A stretch of 43,957 bases of DNA from Clostridiales bacterium (GTDB lineage Bacteria; Bacillota; Clostridia; Lachnospirales; Lachnospiraceae), in NCBI GenBank assembly GCA_029006795.1, contig JAQXGQ010000060.1:1-43957 (forward strand), written 5' to 3'. Below are positions 35,891 through 43,957 of the stretch, piece after piece (positions within the stretch are counted from its first letter, which is position 1; each line of letters starts with the position of its first letter). The position numbers and the translations under genes are program-made. The notes under the pieces are model-generated. The model was given only the letters and a program-made list of their open reading frames with translations, had not been told where the DNA came from and searched no databases.

Positions 35891-38560
35891 TTAACTATTC
35901 CGCATAAATATCAGACCAAAGGCGCCCGGTCCACAGTTCGTTGCAATTGCCGATGATGCCTTCTGATAAATAACACGCTCAAAAACCACCTTTTTCTTTA
36001 CCTGTTTTTCAATTTCCCTCAACTCTTCATCTGTCAGTCCTGAATAAGTAATAAATAAGATTTTTTTGTCTATTTCATGTTGGTGGCGTAATGTGGATGC
36101 GATATACTTTTTCCACACATATCCCCTCTTTCCTACCCGAACTGCCCCTACTTTCATACTGCTGTTTTTTAGAACAATCACCGGATGAATCATGAACGCC
36201 TGACATAATGTGTTTACTTTTGATGAAATTCTTCCAGAACGTGCCAGATATTCTGTGCTAGTTACAACAAAGCTAGTTTTCACCTGTTTTTTTCTTTGTT
36301 CCATTTCCTTTATAATGGCATCTGCAGGCATTCCATTTGCAGCATACTCGGCTGCGCACAAAACGGTAAGTCCCATCCCACTCGACATTTGTCCAGAATC
36401 AATCACACTTACATTATCAAATGTTTTCGACGCCTCTAAGGCATTTTCATAAGCCTTACTGGTATTTTTAGCAATCACGATATGAATAATATATTGCGCT
36501 TTTGTCAGCTGTTCTGCAAAATACTCCTCATAATCTTCCACCGCAGGTGGTTGTGAATGTGCATGATTCTGCTTCTCTTCCAGGTAAGAAAGTATTCCGT
36601 CTGTCTCTGTCTCCACACCATCCATAAACTCACCATCTTCTGTCACTACCCGGTACGGAATTACTGCAATCTGATGCTTCTCCACAAGATTTTTGGGCAA
36701 ATCACTGGTGCTATCTGTAGAAATCATAACTGGTATCTTTTTTCTATGAGTAAAAACAGCTTTTTCAACCATATCGGCAGAATCTGCTGCGCTTGTCAGA
36801 TTTACAAGCTGCTTTGGAAGATGTCTCAAAAGTTCTGTCTCTAGTTGTATACCGCTGACCGGCTTCAAAAGATACCCGTCAAATCCTTCTCTCCGATAGA
36901 GTGCCTGATTCTCTCCACCTGCATTTGCCGTAAGAATTACAACCGGAGTTTCCTGATTCAATCCCCCCGGCTGCTTACGGATGGCATGCAGACATTCAAT
37001 ACCATCCATGACCGGCATAAGATGATCCATAAAAATAACATCATATCGATTCTGAAGTGTTTTTTTCAAGCATTCCTTACCGCTACTAACGGTATCAACA
37101 TTCACCTTCGTATCCCGCAGAAGTTTCTCGGCAACCATCAGGTTCGTCTCATTGTCGTCAACAATCAGGACATACGCCTTTGGTGCTTCAAAGCTCTGTT
37201 TATAATGCTCTCTTGTATTCAATTGATGGCGCGCTTCAAGGTTAAGCTCACCAATCTCTGCTTCACTGATAATCTCCTGCTGTAAAGTAACCACGAAAGT
37301 TGACCCTTTCGTGTAGACACTGTTCACCGCAATTTCACCGCCCATAAGATCCACCAATTGTTTTACGATGGAAAGTCCTAATCCGGTTCCTTCAATATAG
37401 CGGTTCTTCTCCTCATCGATTCTCTTAAAAGCACTGAATAAATATGGAATATTTTCTTTTTTGATTCCCATACCTGTGTCCGTTACAGAGTAGGTTACTT
37501 GTGCATGGCCTTTTTCAAACCTCTTGCACTGAATCGATAACGTAATGGAGCCTTCCTGCGTATATTTTACTGCATTGTTCAGCAGATTAATCAAAATCTG
37601 CTTAATCCGCACCTCATCTCCAAATAATTGAGAGGGTAGCGCCTGATCCACATCAACATGAAATTCCAACCCTTTTTCCTTAGCCCTTATCCAAATCATA
37701 TTGACAATGTCAGACAACATAGCCCCGGCATCATAGGCAACCGGTACAATATCCATCTTTCCGGATTCTATCTTTGACATGTCTAAAATATCATTGATGA
37801 GGGTGAGAAGCATCTTGCTTGCCCCCTGAATGTTTTTGGCATCTACTGCCACCTCATCTGATACATCTTCCCTCAGAATCATCTCATTCAGACCGATAAT
37901 GGTATTGATGGGTGTTCTGATTTCATGGCTCATACTGGAAAAGAAGCGGCTTTGCATCTGATTCATCTCTTCGATTTCTTTTTTCTGTTTCTGCGCAAGT
38001 TCATTCTCTGAACGATAGATTGCATTCTGGAACAGAATCATACCGCAAGTCATTATTGTCACAATACTTAAGGTGGCAAAAGAGTCAACATAGGCCACTT
38101 GAATCGTATGTGAAATTGTTAGTTCCGGATAAAAATATGCAATATAATAGCAGACTGCACACAGGAAAAAACTACTTATTATCAATACATATTTTATTTT
38201 TTTCTCTACCACAAGGCAGACAAAAACCACTCCAAACATAAACCAGATTGGCGCACCACCATAAATTGCTCCACCTGTCAGAAAATTATACGGCAATACA
38301 AAGAAAATAATAAGTGATGCTATAAGGACAGCTCCTAACTGTATTTTGTGGTAACGAATGGTAAAATATGTAATCCCAGAAACAACTACAAGAGCAAGTG
38401 TCATTGCAATTAAATTAACTGTATTCTCTCCTGCCACAACTCCGGATACAATCCCTGCAGCCAAACCAATTAGTGCAAACATAACAAGCAGCCTGTACAT
38501 TCGCTCCTGACGACTCCGATTGCAATCGCCAATAGCCTGAAGCAGTTTCTTTAGATTCAT
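35891..38560 (-). CDS. Membrane hybrid histidine kinase-receiver-DegV fusion
   Basis: 889 residues. Six or seven spans lie at residues 20-180. A HisKA domain has His212 (SMSHEIRTPIN), followed by HATPase (NLLNNAVKYT, DTGMGI, GTGLGLSI), then a receiver (460-580) with Asp512 (IFMDHLMPVMDG). After a short linker, residues 610-885 form a complete DegV domain: STDSTSDLP, HSQPPAVEDYEEYF, STEYLARSGRISS and TNCGPGAFGLIF. DegV (FakB) proteins bind a fatty acid in a deep pocket. Here the usual TSQP is HSQP, and the His before GPG is Asn, so the binding or kinase-partner role may differ. The ATG (TGATG) is coupled to the previous stop. Confidence 0.93.
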   Translation of the reverse strand: MNLKKLLQAIGDCNRSRQERMYRLLVMFALIGLAAGIVSGVVAGENTVNLIAMTLALVVVSGITYFTIRYHKIQLGAVLIASLIIFFVLPYNFLTGGAIYGGAPIWFMFGVVFVCLVVEKKIKYVLIISSFFLCAVCYYIAYFYPELTISHTIQVAYVDSFATLSIVTIMTCGMILFQNAIYRSENELAQKQKKEIEEMNQMQSRFFSSMSHEIRTPINTIIGLNEMILREDVSDEVAVDAKNIQGASKMLLTLINDILDMSKIESGKMDIVPVAYDAGAMLSDIVNMIWIRAKEKGLEFHVDVDQALPSQLFGDEVRIKQILINLLNNAVKYTQEGSITLSIQCKRFEKGHAQVTYSVTDTGMGIKKENIPYLFSAFKRIDEEKNRYIEGTGLGLSIVKQLVDLMGGEIAVNSVYTKGSTFVVTLQQEIISEAEIGELNLEARHQLNTREHYKQSFEAPKAYVLIVDDNETNLMVAEKLLRDTKVNVDTVSSGKECLKKTLQNRYDVIFMDHLMPVMDGIECLHAIRKQPGGLNQETPVVILTANAGGENQALYRREGFDGYLLKPVSGIQLETELLRHLPKQLVNLTSAADSADMVEKAVFTHRKKIPVMISTDSTSDLPKNLVEKHQIAVIPYRVVTEDGEFMDGVETETDGILSYLEEKQNHAHSQPPAVEDYEEYFAEQLTKAQYIIHIVIAKNTSKAYENALEASKTFDNVSVIDSGQMSSGMGLTVLCAAEYAANGMPADAIIKEMEQRKKQVKTSFVVTSTEYLARSGRISSKVNTLCQAFMIHPVIVLKNSSMKVGAVRVGKRGYVWKKYIASTLRHQHEIDKKILFITYSGLTDEELREIEKQVKKKVVFERVIYQKASSAIATNCGPGAFGLIFMRNS

Positions 38561-41352
38561 CACGCCACACCACCTTTCATGTTGCCAATCAGGTTCTCCA
38601 CCTTCTCAGAAGCTGCACCAAGTTCAAAATCTTCTATATCCTGTCGCACCTCATAAAGGAGTTTCTCAATAGACATCCCCTGATAGATAGCCCCGCTCAT
38701 TTCTGAAATCAGGGTTTCTGCCTTATCTGCCTCAAATGTATTCAGACTCTCTTTTAACTTTTCTAACCATTGTATCAGCTCATCCCCTGATACTTCCACA
38801 CTCTCTTCCTTTAGAGCCTGCTTAGAAGCATTTTCATCCGCAGTAACCACGTCCAAGATACATTGCACCACCTCATCATACGCAGTAAGAAGTTCCTTAT
38901 GATGCTCTCTGATATAGTCTGCATCCTGATTTTTTGCCGCTTCCTCTGCCTCTCTTGCCATTTCTGAGAGTGCATCCGCACCCACCATTTTTGCAGAACT
39001 CTTCAGTGCATGAACCAGAATACGGTAATTCTCAAAATCCTCTGTTTGAAAGAAATCATCGATTTCTGCCGCTTTTCGCTCAGCATCCTTCGCAAATTTT
39101 GTCACCAGTTCCACATAAAACTCTCTGTCCCCGCGACAGTATTGCATTCCTGAACGTGTATGAATTCCGGCACTTTCAAGCCGTTCTATTTCATTTTCCT
39201 CCGAAGAACTTTCCGTGCCTTTCCCATCTGTCACTCCATCTTTGGAAACGGATTGTTTCTCCTTGTCCACAGTCTTTAAATTTTTTTTATCTTTTTCATC
39301 CACAAACAAAATGGATGATTTCGGAAGCATTTTTCTTAAGATACGCTCCATCTCTAAAGTTTCAATCGGCTTAGAAACAAACTCATCAAATCCTTCTTTC
39401 AGGAACATTTCCCTTGCGCCGCTGACAGCATTCGCCGTAAACGCAATAATTGTAAATACTTTATTCTGATCTGATTGAACTTTGCGCAGCAATTTTAATG
39501 TTTCCACTCCGTCCATTTCCGGCATCATGTGATCAAGAAAAATCAAATCAAATTCTTCCTCTTTGCAAAGTTCAATCGCTCGCCTGCCGCTATCTGCCGT
39601 TTTCACTACCATCTGATAGTCCCCTAAAATTCCCTGTGCAACCATCAGATTCATAGGTTCGTCATCCACAACAAGTACCCTGACACCCGGACAGAGCATA
39701 TATTTTTCCTCAAATACATCCTCATCTCCCGAGGTACTAGCATTCAATAGATTAATAATCGGTAAACAGAAAAAGGGCTTTCTAAGAAGTTTTACCTTGC
39801 TTTCCCGCGACAGGGCAAAACTGTTATCTGCCACCACAATAACTTCCATAGTCTGAGCTAACTCTTCTAGACGGGATTTATTCTCCTCATATTCTTCTTT
39901 TCCAATGAACAGATGTGTCAGCTGGTACATCGAAATCAGCCTCTCAAATTCGTCCATATTAGAAACCCCATGTAACGGAATATCAAACCTCTGAACCAGG
40001 TGGGAAATCATCTCATTATAATAGTCTCTTACCTCCGGGACCTCATATTTTTCCGACATCAAGAAACTTGCCAGACACAAATTTTTCCGATCATTTACCG
40101 CCATACCGGGAGTTTCGTCTGATACCTTCTGTGGAATGCTGGCAGATATAGTTGTACCGATTCCTGCAGTGCTTTCTATCTGAATAAATCCTTTCATTGC
40201 ATTAACCATTCCATATACGATTGGAAGCCCTAACCCCAGACCTCCGGCTCTTCGGTTTCTTCCCCCATTGGACTGATAAAACTGCTCTGTAATTCTTCCC
40301 AGTTCTTCTGTGGCAATTCCGACTCCGGTATCACTTACCCTGATACACAGATTGATGCCATAAGGCTTGGTCAAAGCAAAAACTCTGACATAAACTCCCC
40401 CTTTATGTGTGAACTTAAGTGCATTATCAATCAGATGTTTTAATATCTTCTTGATTTTCCTCCCATCCCCAAGAAGGACAGAAGGCATTCCGGCATCAAT
40501 ATCGAAAACAAGTTCCGGCATATTCTCTCTCTCTGACAGCCGGTTCTCAACGATAATATCATTCACAATGGATGAAATCATGTAGGTATCTTCGCTGACT
40601 TTAACCTTTCCGGTATCTATCTCCGTATAATCAAGGATATCCTCAATCTGGTTGAACAATCTGTATCCAGCCATCTGTATAGAAAAGATATTCTTCCTTT
40701 TGTCGGCATCCTCTTCGTTTTTAAGCATAACTGCCGTGATGCCCGTAACCGCATTGATGGGTGTTCGAAGTTCATGGGAGACGTTTGTCAAAAAATCTTC
40801 TGCCCTGCGGTTTGTCTCTTCCAATTCAGCAATTCTGTTCTCTGTGTTTATTCTCTCTTTCCTGTGCCCCTGCATCACAGCCTTTATTAAATTTCCAGCC
40901 ATATAGACAAGTGTCAGGTGAAGAAGAATTCTCGTAATCGAAAGTGGTGTAAGCTCTACAGCGCCGCCAAGCACAAACACAAAATCATAGCACATTGTAA
41001 GGAAATATGTGGCTACACAAAGTCTGATGATGCTATAAACCTCTGTAACCGAATATAAGATAATGATTACAATCATCACAGGCGCCAGGTCATAGATGCT
41101 TGTCTCATGGATTCCATAAAAGAAAAATGCCAGCATCGTCAAGACAAAATACAACCAAAGGCTAGTTGAATCAGGGAGTTTCCCTGTAATATAAATCACC
41201 CAGCTTGCTACTAGACCTAAGATGAGTAATACAACAGCCCCCGTTTCCCATCCGAGAAGAAAGGACTCCCCTGTCAATATGATTGTAGCAATTGTATAGA
41301 CGAGCAATATCATAAGATGTGTTGCCCGCTGCTTCTCCTGTTCGTCCTTCAT
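38560..41352 (-). CDS. Membrane hybrid histidine kinase with degenerate receiver, receiver and HPt
   Basis: 930 residues. Six spans in the first 160. HisKA has His193 (NVSHELRTPIN), then HATPase (HLIDNALKFT, DTGVGI, GLGLGLPI). Residues 420-535 look like a degenerate receiver without the phospho-Asp. A true receiver (555-675) has D607 (IFLDHMMPEMDG) and the lysine in VSKPI. The HPt domain has His781 (HALKSSAKMVGA). The last about 100 residues are a helical bundle, LIQWLEKLKESLN... to GGVA. The protein can carry out a complete phosphorelay. ATG with GGTGGG site; 7 bp after the REC-HD-GYP gene. It is coupled to the DegV-fusion kinase. Confidence 0.93.
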   Translation of the reverse strand: MKDEQEKQRATHLMILLVYTIATIILTGESFLLGWETGAVVLLILGLVASWVIYITGKLPDSTSLWLYFVLTMLAFFFYGIHETSIYDLAPVMIVIIILYSVTEVYSIIRLCVATYFLTMCYDFVFVLGGAVELTPLSITRILLHLTLVYMAGNLIKAVMQGHRKERINTENRIAELEETNRRAEDFLTNVSHELRTPINAVTGITAVMLKNEEDADKRKNIFSIQMAGYRLFNQIEDILDYTEIDTGKVKVSEDTYMISSIVNDIIVENRLSERENMPELVFDIDAGMPSVLLGDGRKIKKILKHLIDNALKFTHKGGVYVRVFALTKPYGINLCIRVSDTGVGIATEELGRITEQFYQSNGGRNRRAGGLGLGLPIVYGMVNAMKGFIQIESTAGIGTTISASIPQKVSDETPGMAVNDRKNLCLASFLMSEKYEVPEVRDYYNEMISHLVQRFDIPLHGVSNMDEFERLISMYQLTHLFIGKEEYEENKSRLEELAQTMEVIVVADNSFALSRESKVKLLRKPFFCLPIINLLNASTSGDEDVFEEKYMLCPGVRVLVVDDEPMNLMVAQGILGDYQMVVKTADSGRRAIELCKEEEFDLIFLDHMMPEMDGVETLKLLRKVQSDQNKVFTIIAFTANAVSGAREMFLKEGFDEFVSKPIETLEMERILRKMLPKSSILFVDEKDKKNLKTVDKEKQSVSKDGVTDGKGTESSSEENEIERLESAGIHTRSGMQYCRGDREFYVELVTKFAKDAERKAAEIDDFFQTEDFENYRILVHALKSSAKMVGADALSEMAREAEEAAKNQDADYIREHHKELLTAYDEVVQCILDVVTADENASKQALKEESVEVSGDELIQWLEKLKESLNTFEADKAETLISEMSGAIYQGMSIEKLLYEVRQDIEDFELGAASEKVENLIGNMKGGVA

Positions 41353-41359
41353 ATCCCAC

Positions 41360-42397
41360 CTACTTTTCTCTCATCTGATAATCCGTATCTTCATCAATGA
41401 TGTTCAACATAATTTCTACCAATTCAGGATCAAACTGTGTTCCTTTTCCTTTTTCCACTTCGGTACGAACCTGTGACTGCGGAAGCACATCACGATAACT
41501 TCTTCTGGAACTCATTGCATCATAAGCATCTGCAACTGCAATAATCCTCGCTTCTTTCGGAATTTCTTCAGCAGAAATACCATCGGGATATCCCTTGCCG
41601 TCATAGCGCTCATGGTGCCATCTGGCACCGGTAATCAGCTTTGGAAACTCTGTAATATTTTTCAGAATTTTTGCTCCTATCACCGGATGATTTTGTATGA
41701 TCGCATACTCCTCATCCGTCAATTTCGCCGGCTTGTTTATAATCGCATCAGGGACGCCTATTTTTCCAACATCATGGAGAAGCCCCATCATATAAATATC
41801 ATTCTGCATTTCTTCGGAAAAACCTGCCCGCCTGGCAATCTCTTTAGAATAATCCGCCACCCTGGTAGAATGACCATTAGTATAGGTATCCTTTGCATCA
41901 ATGGCACCGGACAGAGCCTTTACAATCTGCATGGATATCCTCTCCATCTTCTCATGCTGTGCCGTCACTTCCTGTGTCTTTTTTTCCACTTCACAGGATA
42001 AGTCCGTCTGAAGACGTATCAAATCAATTGTATGTCTTACACGAAGTAAAAGCACCTCCGGTACAAACGGTTTCTTAAGGAAATCCATTGCTCCGGCTTC
42101 AAGTCCTCTTGTCTCTGTATCACTGTCATCATCTGCTGTCAGAAAAATAACCGGAATGTCCGATGTTTCCTTATTTCCCCGGATAGCGGCAATCGTTTCA
42201 AACCCATCCATCCCCGGCATGTGAATATCAAGTAGTATAAGATCCGGTCTGTTCTCTTTCAAAAATTCAATTGCATCCTCTCCCGATTTCAGACAACTCA
42301 CCCGCATTTTTTCACTGCATAATATCCGGCTTGCCATTTTAAGATTTGATGTATCATCGTCAACCACTAAAATCCAGTCACTCTGATGTTCTTTCAT
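41360..42397 (-). CDS. Response regulator with HD-GYP output
   Basis: 345 residues. Receiver domain (1-125) with Asp pair VVDDD, phospho-Asp in LILLDIHMPGMDG and lysine in FLKKPF. A coiled linker (SCEVEKKTQEVTAQHEKMER) leads to an HD-GYP domain with LLHDVGKIGVPD and HHERYDGKGYPDG intact. Output should be c-di-GMP hydrolysis under phosphorylation control. First gene of the five-gene operon, with AAGGAG at 9 nt and the promoter at 42474-42503 upstream. The HPt-bearing kinase directly downstream is the likely phosphodonor. Confidence 0.95.
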   Translation of the reverse strand: MKEHQSDWILVVDDDTSNLKMASRILCSEKMRVSCLKSGEDAIEFLKENRPDLILLDIHMPGMDGFETIAAIRGNKETSDIPVIFLTADDDSDTETRGLEAGAMDFLKKPFVPEVLLLRVRHTIDLIRLQTDLSCEVEKKTQEVTAQHEKMERISMQIVKALSGAIDAKDTYTNGHSTRVADYSKEIARRAGFSEEMQNDIYMMGLLHDVGKIGVPDAIINKPAKLTDEEYAIIQNHPVIGAKILKNITEFPKLITGARWHHERYDGKGYPDGISAEEIPKEARIIAVADAYDAMSSRRSYRDVLPQSQVRTEVEKGKGTQFDPELVEIMLNIIDEDTDYQMREK

Positions 42398-42473
42398 CCA
42401 CTTTCACTCCTTAAAGTGTTATGTTTCCTGCATATTTGTTGTTTAATTGTCACAATAATATATAATTATAAAT

Positions 42474-42503
42474 ATTATACACAATTTCTTCCCCTGAAAT
42501 CAA
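42474..42503 (-). promoter_or_regulatory. Promoter of the five-gene signalling operon
   Basis: Minus strand TTGATT (42498-42503), 18 bp, TATAAT (42474-42479), about 70 nt of AT-rich leader before the REC-HD-GYP ATG. The 160-bp gap holds nothing else I can name. Confidence 0.6.
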
Positions 42504-42557
42504 CATATTTCCATATATTATAACTTATTTGAAAGAATCTATAAAGATATTTTTTCT

Positions 42558-42914
42558 TTACTTTCGTACCAAATGGCCAACATGATGCTCATCATAAACC
42601 AATTCAAACTGCTTATCATTTTTAACCGGACAATCCTCTTCCGTAAAGGCACATTTCCCTGTTGAATACATCTGCCCATACTGTTCCATGTTATACCGCG
42701 CAGGAACATACGTAGGATCTAATGCATAAGCAGCACGAAAATGTTTCATGGCAAGGATATGGTTGGATTCCTTCTCCATTAAAATCCTCATCAAATTATG
42801 TGGAATTGCACCATGAGGATTTTCTGCCATAGCTGTTTCTATTTCTTTCTGACATTGTTCAAATTTTCTTTGTATCATCAATTGTCTACACCTTTCTTCC
42901 AATGTATGACTCAT
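42558..42914 (-). CDS. Small TPR-like protein
   Basis: 118 residues, soluble and helical. Two TPR-type helix pairs (RCRQLMIQRKFEQCQKEIET; AMKHFRAAYALDPTYVPARY) suggest a protein-binding adaptor. A 40-residue tail with two cysteines (KCAFTEEDCPVKNDKQFELV) ends HHVGHLVRK. I do not recognise the family. The ATG has AGGAGG 8 nt upstream, and a TATAAT box lies at 42942-42947. Three repeats, TGTGAGAAT-like, lie upstream, so it is probably regulated by a dimeric activator. Confidence 0.75.
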   Translation of the reverse strand: MSHTLEERCRQLMIQRKFEQCQKEIETAMAENPHGAIPHNLMRILMEKESNHILAMKHFRAAYALDPTYVPARYNMEQYGQMYSTGKCAFTEEDCPVKNDKQFELVYDEHHVGHLVRK

Positions 42915-42941
42915 TTTGCATTCCTCCTTTGCTTTACCTGT

Positions 42942-43009
42942 ATTATAATTTGTTCCTTGTCAGAATAGTGTGGGAATTGCCTTCTGTCTTGTGAGAATTC
43001 TGTGAGAAT
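42942..43009 (-). promoter_or_regulatory. Promoter with three direct repeats upstream of the TPR-like gene
   Basis: TATAAT on the minus strand at 42942-42947 has a poor -35. TGTGGGAAT at 42969-42977 and TGTGAGAAT at 42990-42998 and 43001-43009 are spaced 21 and 11 bp apart, whole helical turns. This layout is typical of OmpR-type response-regulator sites. Confidence 0.5.
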
Positions 43010-43037
43010 GGTAACCATGTGTAAAAATGATATAAAA

Positions 43038-43082
43038 AAAGCAGATAACCTTAAAACATATTAGCTTAAGGTTATCTGCTTT
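43038..43082 (-). terminator. Second terminator downstream of ptsI
   Basis: A perfect 17-bp stem (arms 43038-43054 and 43066-43082, 11-nt loop). On the minus strand it is followed by TTTTTTTATATC. It lies about 130 bp after the ptsI stop, behind another hairpin. Confidence 0.85.
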
Positions 43083-43107
43083 AGACTGTAGACAAAGCCA
43101 AAATTAA

Positions 43108-43151
43108 AATACAGAGATGTATATTCACGAAAGAATATACATCTCTGTATT
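43108..43151 (-). terminator. First hairpin/terminator downstream of ptsI
   Basis: A 19-bp perfect stem (arms 43108-43126 and 43133-43151) with loop ACGAAA. On the minus strand it is followed by TTTAATTTTGG, a reasonable U-tract. It stands about 60 bp after the ptsI stop. Confidence 0.75.
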
Positions 43152-43210
43152 AATTTTACACTCACTTCCAGAATAGCCTGACATATATCTTTGGTTTTGC
43201 TATCTCCATC

Positions 43211-43957
43211 TTACTCTGTTTCACGAATTTTCTTCCTCAGAGGGAGAATGCACCCCGGAGATACACTCAGTTCATCTATTCCCATTTGAATGAATGTTTC
43301 TGTAAGCCCTAAGTCAGCGCCTAATTCACCACAAATCCCGGCCCAAATTCCCGCTGCATGCGCGTTATCGATCACCATTTGGATGAATTTTAATATTGCC
43401 GGATGATGTGCATCATAGAAAGAATCCAGTTTCGCATTCTGACGATCAATCGCAAGCGTATATTGTGTTAAATCATTTGTTCCGATACTGAAGAAATCCA
43501 CTTCGCGAGCAAGCTCTCCGCTTAAAAGTGCCGCTGCAGGTGTTTCAATCATAATTCCTTCCTCAACCTCTCCTATTTTGAAACCTTCCTGAAGAAGTTC
43601 TTCGCGAATTTCTTTAGAAATCTCTTTGATTTTCTTTACTTCCTCTACAGAAATGATCATTGGATACATAATTGCAAGATTTCCGTAGGCGCTTGCCCTA
43701 AATAGCGCACGAAGCTGCGTCTTAAAAATCTCCGGTCTTGTCAGACAAATACGAATTGCACGATATCCGAGTGCAGGATTCTCTTCTTTATCAAGATTAA
43801 AATAATCTACCTGCTTGTCTGCTCCGATGTCCAATGTTCGAATGATGACCTTTCGTCCACCCATCGTCTCAACGACACGCTTATATGCCTGGAATTGTTC
43901 CTCTTCTGTTGGATAATGATCGGATTCCAGATATAAAAATTCACTTCTGAATAATCC
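43211..43957 (-). CDS. ptsI: Phosphoenolpyruvate-protein phosphotransferase (Enzyme I), 3' part
   Basis: Cut by the window edge: 248 codons in frame to base 43957, and the start lies outside. This is the C-terminal PEP-binding barrel of Enzyme I, which autophosphorylates from PEP and passes the phosphate to HPr to drive PTS sugar uptake. Seen: GLFRSEFLYLE at the edge, RTLDIGADKQ, LGYRAIRICL (Arg332 region in E. coli numbering), METPAA-type IMIETPAAAL, GTNDLTQYTLAIDRQN and the catalytic Cys in GICGELGAD. The C-terminus is the usual one (PLRKKIRE). Two hairpins follow the stop codon. Confidence 0.95.
   Translation of the reverse strand, partial: GLFRSEFLYLESDHYPTEEEQFQAYKRVVETMGGRKVIIRTLDIGADKQVDYFNLDKEENPALGYRAIRICLTRPEIFKTQLRALFRASAYGNLAIMYPMIISVEEVKKIKEISKEIREELLQEGFKIGEVEEGIMIETPAAALLSGELAREVDFFSIGTNDLTQYTLAIDRQNAKLDSFYDAHHPAILKFIQMVIDNAHAAGIWAGICGELGADLGLTETFIQMGIDELSVSPGCILPLRKKIRETE

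Overview
The window looks like chromosome from a low-to-moderate-GC Firmicute of the Lachnospiraceae type (Clostridia). The reasons are the rplM-rpsI / truA / EcfT-EcfA block, the VanW, SseB-like, DegV and XXXLXXG-repeat protein families, strong AGGAGG ribosome-binding sites, and many chemoreceptors and hybrid histidine kinases. Species assignment is inference. Almost every gene is on the minus strand; only three (a small membrane-anchored protein, ebsC and glpK) are on the plus strand. I see no rRNA, tRNA, CRISPR array, transposase or phage gene.

Layout, left to right. 1-5.4 kb: end of a ribosomal/translation block. In transcription order it is trmL, ecfA1, ecfA2, ecfT (vitamin-transporter energy-coupling module), truA, then rplM-rpsI from its own consensus promoter with a structured leader. 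5.4-8.1 kb: an AIR-synthase/HypE-like protein, an Lrp/AsnC regulator and a class I/II aminotransferase in one compact operon. 8.1-13.1 kb: a secreted VanW/G5 protein, an unlisted 34-residue membrane peptide, a membrane-anchored unknown, a DEDDh exonuclease and a B12-binding radical SAM protein. 13.2-19.5 kb: an MntP-like membrane protein, a secreted 911-residue coiled-coil protein with two sets of tandem repeats, an MMPL/RND-type exporter and its probable TetR repressor. 19.5-23.4 kb: an HD-GYP phosphodiesterase, two small or membrane unknowns, the EbsC/YbaK deacylase, an unusual 250-bp cluster of nested inverted repeats and an SseB-like protein. 23.5-28.4 kb: a Cache chemoreceptor, glycerol kinase and a hybrid kinase whose phospho-accepting histidine is a tyrosine. 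28.5-32.9 kb: a MoxR-DUF58-transglutaminase operon. 33.0-42.4 kb: a five-gene signalling operon. 42.5-44 kb: a TPR-like small protein and the 3' part of ptsI.

The most striking block is the signalling operon at 33.0-42.4 kb. In transcription order it encodes a receiver-HD-GYP c-di-GMP phosphodiesterase, a membrane hybrid kinase ending in an HPt domain, a membrane hybrid kinase fused after its receiver to a complete DegV (fatty-acid-binding) domain, a solute-binding lipoprotein without any permease, and a dCache chemoreceptor. The gaps are about 25 bp or less, and one junction overlaps, so the parts are probably made together. I infer a combined sensor in which an extracellular ligand (binding lipoprotein and dCache) and an intracellular lipid-type ligand (DegV) feed a phosphorelay that controls c-di-GMP and taxis. 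The DegV fusion is the best candidate for an undescribed system.

Other points worth attention are the nested hairpin element at 22.2-22.5 kb, the 36-bp and 45-bp coding repeats at 14.3-15.3 kb, the His-to-Tyr kinase, and several palindromes that sit on promoters.
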